A stretch of 64,000 bases of DNA from assembly GCA_036937835.1 (NCBI GenBank), contig CM072876.1, forward strand, positions 13,842,501 to 13,906,500. The letters are read 5' to 3'. Under the pieces are notes generated by a model. That model did no database searches. It was not told where the DNA came from and saw nothing but the letters and a program-made list of their open reading frames with translations. Made by a program: the position numbers and the translations under genes. The DNA comes from Pampus argenteus. Taxonomy: Eukaryota; Chordata; Actinopteri; Scombriformes; Stromateidae. Positions 1 to 64,000 of this stretch are shown in pieces (position 1 is the first letter of the stretch; every line of letters starts with the position of its first letter).

Positions 1-70
1 ATGATGACCTAAACTTTTACACCCTCACAAGAACAGAAATTGCGTAAGAGAAACAGGTGTGGATTCATAC
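1..70 (-). other. ryr3: ryr3 intron 45, beginning only
   Basis: Sequence after the exon 45 donor; the following exon lies beyond base 1. Confidence 0.7.
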
Positions 71-61372
<61,302 letters not shown>

Positions 61373-61435
61373 GGCTGTGAAGGAGCCTGCTCAGACTCTG
61401 GAAGCCACCACTGACTGCCGGCAGAAACGCGATGC

Positions 61436-61480
61436 TCAGCCTCTCAAGCCGATATTAGTATAGAGCTCGTCCACAGCCAT
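61436..61480 (-). other. Upstream ORF, 14 codons plus stop
   Basis: ATG at 61480 to TGA at 61436-61438, encoding MAVDELYTNIGLRG. It ends 63 nt before the main ATG. Its start has T at -3 and G at +4 (weak). It is only relevant if the 5'UTR reaches this far. Confidence 0.4.
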
Positions 61481-61498
61481 ATAGGGCAGCCCGGCTGA

Positions 61499-61598
61499 GC
61501 CCCCTCCTCCTCCTCCTCCTCCTCTCCCACCTACCTACCCCCACATCCACCCTTCCTCCTCCCTCCTCCTCCTCATCATCCTCCCCCTCCCCCCTGCG
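61499..61598. repeat. (CCT)n-rich polypyrimidine/polypurine tract
   Basis: About 100 nt almost purely C/T on the plus strand, with runs of CCT units; the sense strand of ryr3 is G/A with several GGG runs. Confidence 0.9.
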
Positions 61599-61610
61599 CC
61601 CAGACGCCGG

Positions 61611-61628
61611 CAGCAGCAGCAGCAGCAG
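61611..61628. repeat. (CAG)6
   Basis: Six perfect CAG units; CTG on the ryr3-sense strand. Confidence 0.95.
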
Positions 61629-61676
61629 TGCGGACAGAGACATCAGGGGCATCAGAGGACGTGCTCCCAGTGGTGG

Positions 61677-61677
<1 letters not shown>

Positions 61678-61707
<30 letters not shown>
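61678..61707. repeat. (GAT)10
   Basis: Ten perfect GAT units, about 305 bp upstream of the start codon. Confidence 0.95.
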
Positions 61708-61708
<1 letters not shown>

Positions 61709-61720
61709 CTGGCAGCTGCT

Positions 61721-64000
61721 GCTCCTGCTGATGATGGAAACGACACTCAGCGGCTCTAATAGTTATACTTTTAAAAATGTTTTTTTTTTTAAAAACCCTC
61801 TCTGCTAATTGATTCGGCAGTTTTTAACGACTGTCTGGCAGTGACGCATGGTGGAGAGGGTAGACTTGAATGGCAGCAATGGGGCTGAATGTAAACTTAT
61901 GAATGGCTCTGTCACTCTGTTTGCACTGTTACAGCACTCTATGGACACATATGCATTTCAACTGTGTTTAATCTTGGCTGGGAAGAATGCTTTCACTTCT
62001 ATCGAATAAGGACTTGCAAGAAACAGGGACTGGTTTTTTTTCCTTTTGCTTGATATTGCTTATTAATGCTTAAATGGTAAATTGATCTTTTTATTCCATT
62101 AGACTCTATGTATACACCTTCCATGTTATTCTGCCCACCGGCTTTATGTACTTACACATGTACTTGTATTGTTTGTTGTCCTTTAATAGAAATGTGAACT
62201 CAGGCTCAGGTTGTGTTTAGATAATCTTAAAGCCATTTGTTGAACTACAATCAAGCCATACATCTATTTTTCTTACTGCAGTAGTAGCAAGTCTAATTTT
62301 AGTTGACTCCCGCCTAAGATATGCATGTAGGTGTCAGTTGTAATTAAGAGAGAAAAGAGATTTTTATTTTGGAGTCCTTGTTTAACTATAAAATATACTT
62401 TTGCCTGATTACAATGAATTAACAAAGATCCCGCAGGCGATTTTATATAAATAGGCTTGTCGTTTTCACTTTAGCATTAGCCAGGTGTCAATATACTACA
62501 TTATTTCCTATTGACTCATCAATAAGAAATAGGAGACAAGCCATCTGCCAAAGCTATCATGTTCACTGCCAAAGACCTTACTGACATCTAGTGGTCATCT
62601 AGTGAACTGTACTAGAGTATACTGCTGATTATACTGTATGTACTGTGGGTTTGTGTATGTTCACATGTAGCTATACGTCTATGCACTCCTGATCATTGTG
62701 CCTTCTATTAAACTGAAACCACATTAATAACATAGTGAGGCATTAAATGCATTTCACTGCCATCTAAAGACACATTTAGGCGACAGTTTAAGTTTTTGCA
62801 AAATGTGATAATATATTAGATCTGTTGCTCAGTTAAAGTGACATTTTCATTGCCTTTTGAATTAAAGCTGCAGTGATTAGTCAGCAACTACTTTGATAAC
62901 CAAATAATAATTTTAGTTAATTTGAGTGCATCATGCACTAAACATTTAATTTGATTAGCTTTACTTGCTGTATTGATAGAGTTAATAATAATGTTTCTCA
63001 TATGAGAGGCAGATGTGATTTACATGTCTCAGGTTAATATGGAGATTAAACATATAGGTGTCATTTATGAAACCTAACAGGCCGAACAGAAACTCCTGCA
63101 AAACTAGATTAATGATTTACTGTGGCATCCCATCTACAGTATGTGATAAAGTACTTTTCAAACAGAAGACATTCAGTTGCATTTTGTATCTATTCAGCAA
63201 AAGATTGAAGTCAGGAGGATTAGATTTATTAGTGCCAAATCCTTGTTGAGCCTACCGTCTGTCAGTCTATGCGCTCCCCTCATTACCTGTCAGTCCTCAG
63301 GGGATTAGTGGTAGTGGGATTTTTATCAGATGAACCAATAGGAGTCTTGCAACTCCCATGGGACAGCACTGATTGGGTGTATCCCCTGTCTGTCAGCGCG
63401 GCATGCAGGCAGTTGTTCTCTGTCACCTGAGTGTCACTGCAAGTGCAGAGGAAAAGAGGAATGACATGCTGCACGTAAGGATGCAACAGTTACAAGAGCA
63501 GTAAGTGAAAACTTTAATACACGTGCTACTTTTTCACTTTTATGTGATGGGTTTTTGAAAGATTTGTTTAAAAACGTTGGTCAAGTCAGTTTCAACAAAC
63601 AGCGATGAGCTTTTACAGCTTTTTTTTTTAAAAGCTTACATGTGCATAGATAAATTGTATAATTTATGATATAAGCAAAACAATAAGTCAAGTTATAAAC
63701 TGCAGTAATATAAATTTGTTTATTCTTTGATCCAGGATTGGCAAAACAATGTTTGTTTTTTTCAATTGATTATTCCTTATCTTACTTAAATGTGGGATAG
63801 AGAGAAAAAAAACCCATCTAATTCTGCTGTATCTTTTTGTTTTATATAAATGAATATGAATATATGAATTTATTGAACTTGAAATGTTCTCTTTTTGTGT
63901 CAGGATTTACAAGGTGTCTGGCAGTGACTGAGATAAACATCAAACCTGCTTTATCTGTGATAATAACGTAACATCATGAAGGACACTCACACCACCTTGA
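61721..64000. other. Upstream intergenic flank
   Basis: 2.3 kb, AT-rich. No coding segment recognized on either strand. A repeat fragment lies at 62865-62935, and a 9-bp direct repeat CATCTAGTG occurs at 62585-62593 and 62596-62604. The neighbouring gene is not reached. Confidence 0.85.
62865..62935. repeat. Fragment of the dispersed teleost repeat
   Basis: taaagctgcagtgattagtc then agcaactactttgataacca resembles one end of the same family. Confidence 0.4.

Larger units (their letters stand above)
61373..61720 (-). promoter_or_regulatory. ryr3: Candidate ryr3 promoter and 5'UTR region
   Basis: GC-rich compared with the rest of the window and directly upstream of the start codon. It contains a CArG-like box (CCATATAGGG, 61477-61486), a 14-codon upstream ORF (61436-61480), a long purine tract on the sense strand (61499-61598), (CAG)6 at 61611-61628, (GAT)10 at 61678-61707 and an E-box CAGCTG at 61713-61718. 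No clear TATA box. The transcription start cannot be placed from sequence. Confidence 0.5.

Noticed and set aside
61455..61652. Minus-strand ORF starting with a signal-peptide-like Leu run followed by Glu/Arg runs
   Set aside because: The Leu run is read from (CTG)6 and the acidic/basic runs from the GGA tract; low-complexity promoter sequence, no protein resemblance.

Overview
The window is vertebrate genomic DNA, almost certainly from a ray-finned fish and probably a percomorph. It is AT-rich and intron-rich, with many simple repeats and degenerate copies of dispersed repeats that I recall as common in percomorph genomes. Species cannot be decided from the sequence alone.

One gene fills it: the 5' part of a ryanodine receptor gene on the minus strand, best called ryr3. 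I traced 45 consecutive coding exons from the start codon at 61372 down to 71. They join in one open frame of 6,818 nt (2,272 codons plus two bases), with matching phase at every junction. The transcript leaves the window at base 1, so the central and C-terminal parts, including the membrane pore, are missing. The ryr3 assignment rests on paralogue-specific residues across exons 1-45 and on the absence of the long divergent region 2 found in RyR1 and RyR2 (exons 29-31).

Layout from the gene's 5' end (high coordinates): 61373-64000 is upstream flank, with a pyrimidine/purine tract, triplet repeats and a candidate promoter/5'UTR. Exon 1 is followed by an 11.3 kb intron. Exons 2-6 encode the N-terminal beta-trefoil region, exons 7-11 the MIR region and exons 12-17 the first RIH helical domain. 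Exons 18-20 encode SPRY1, exons 21-25 the first pair of RyR repeats, exons 26-28 SPRY2 and exons 31-34 SPRY3. Exons 35-39 cover the handle/junctional solenoid and its acidic divergent segment. Exons 40-45 begin the second RIH/bridging solenoid. Together these build the cytosolic shell of the tetrameric sarco/endoplasmic reticulum Ca2+ release channel.

I found no second protein gene, no RNA gene I can support, and no sign of a novel multi-gene system. The most interesting details are two GC-AG introns proven by reading phase, a long hairpin in intron 41, a short upstream ORF next to a CArG-like box at the promoter, a purine tract able to form unusual DNA structure, an exon-like open segment in intron 1, and a cluster of related dispersed repeats in intron 39.
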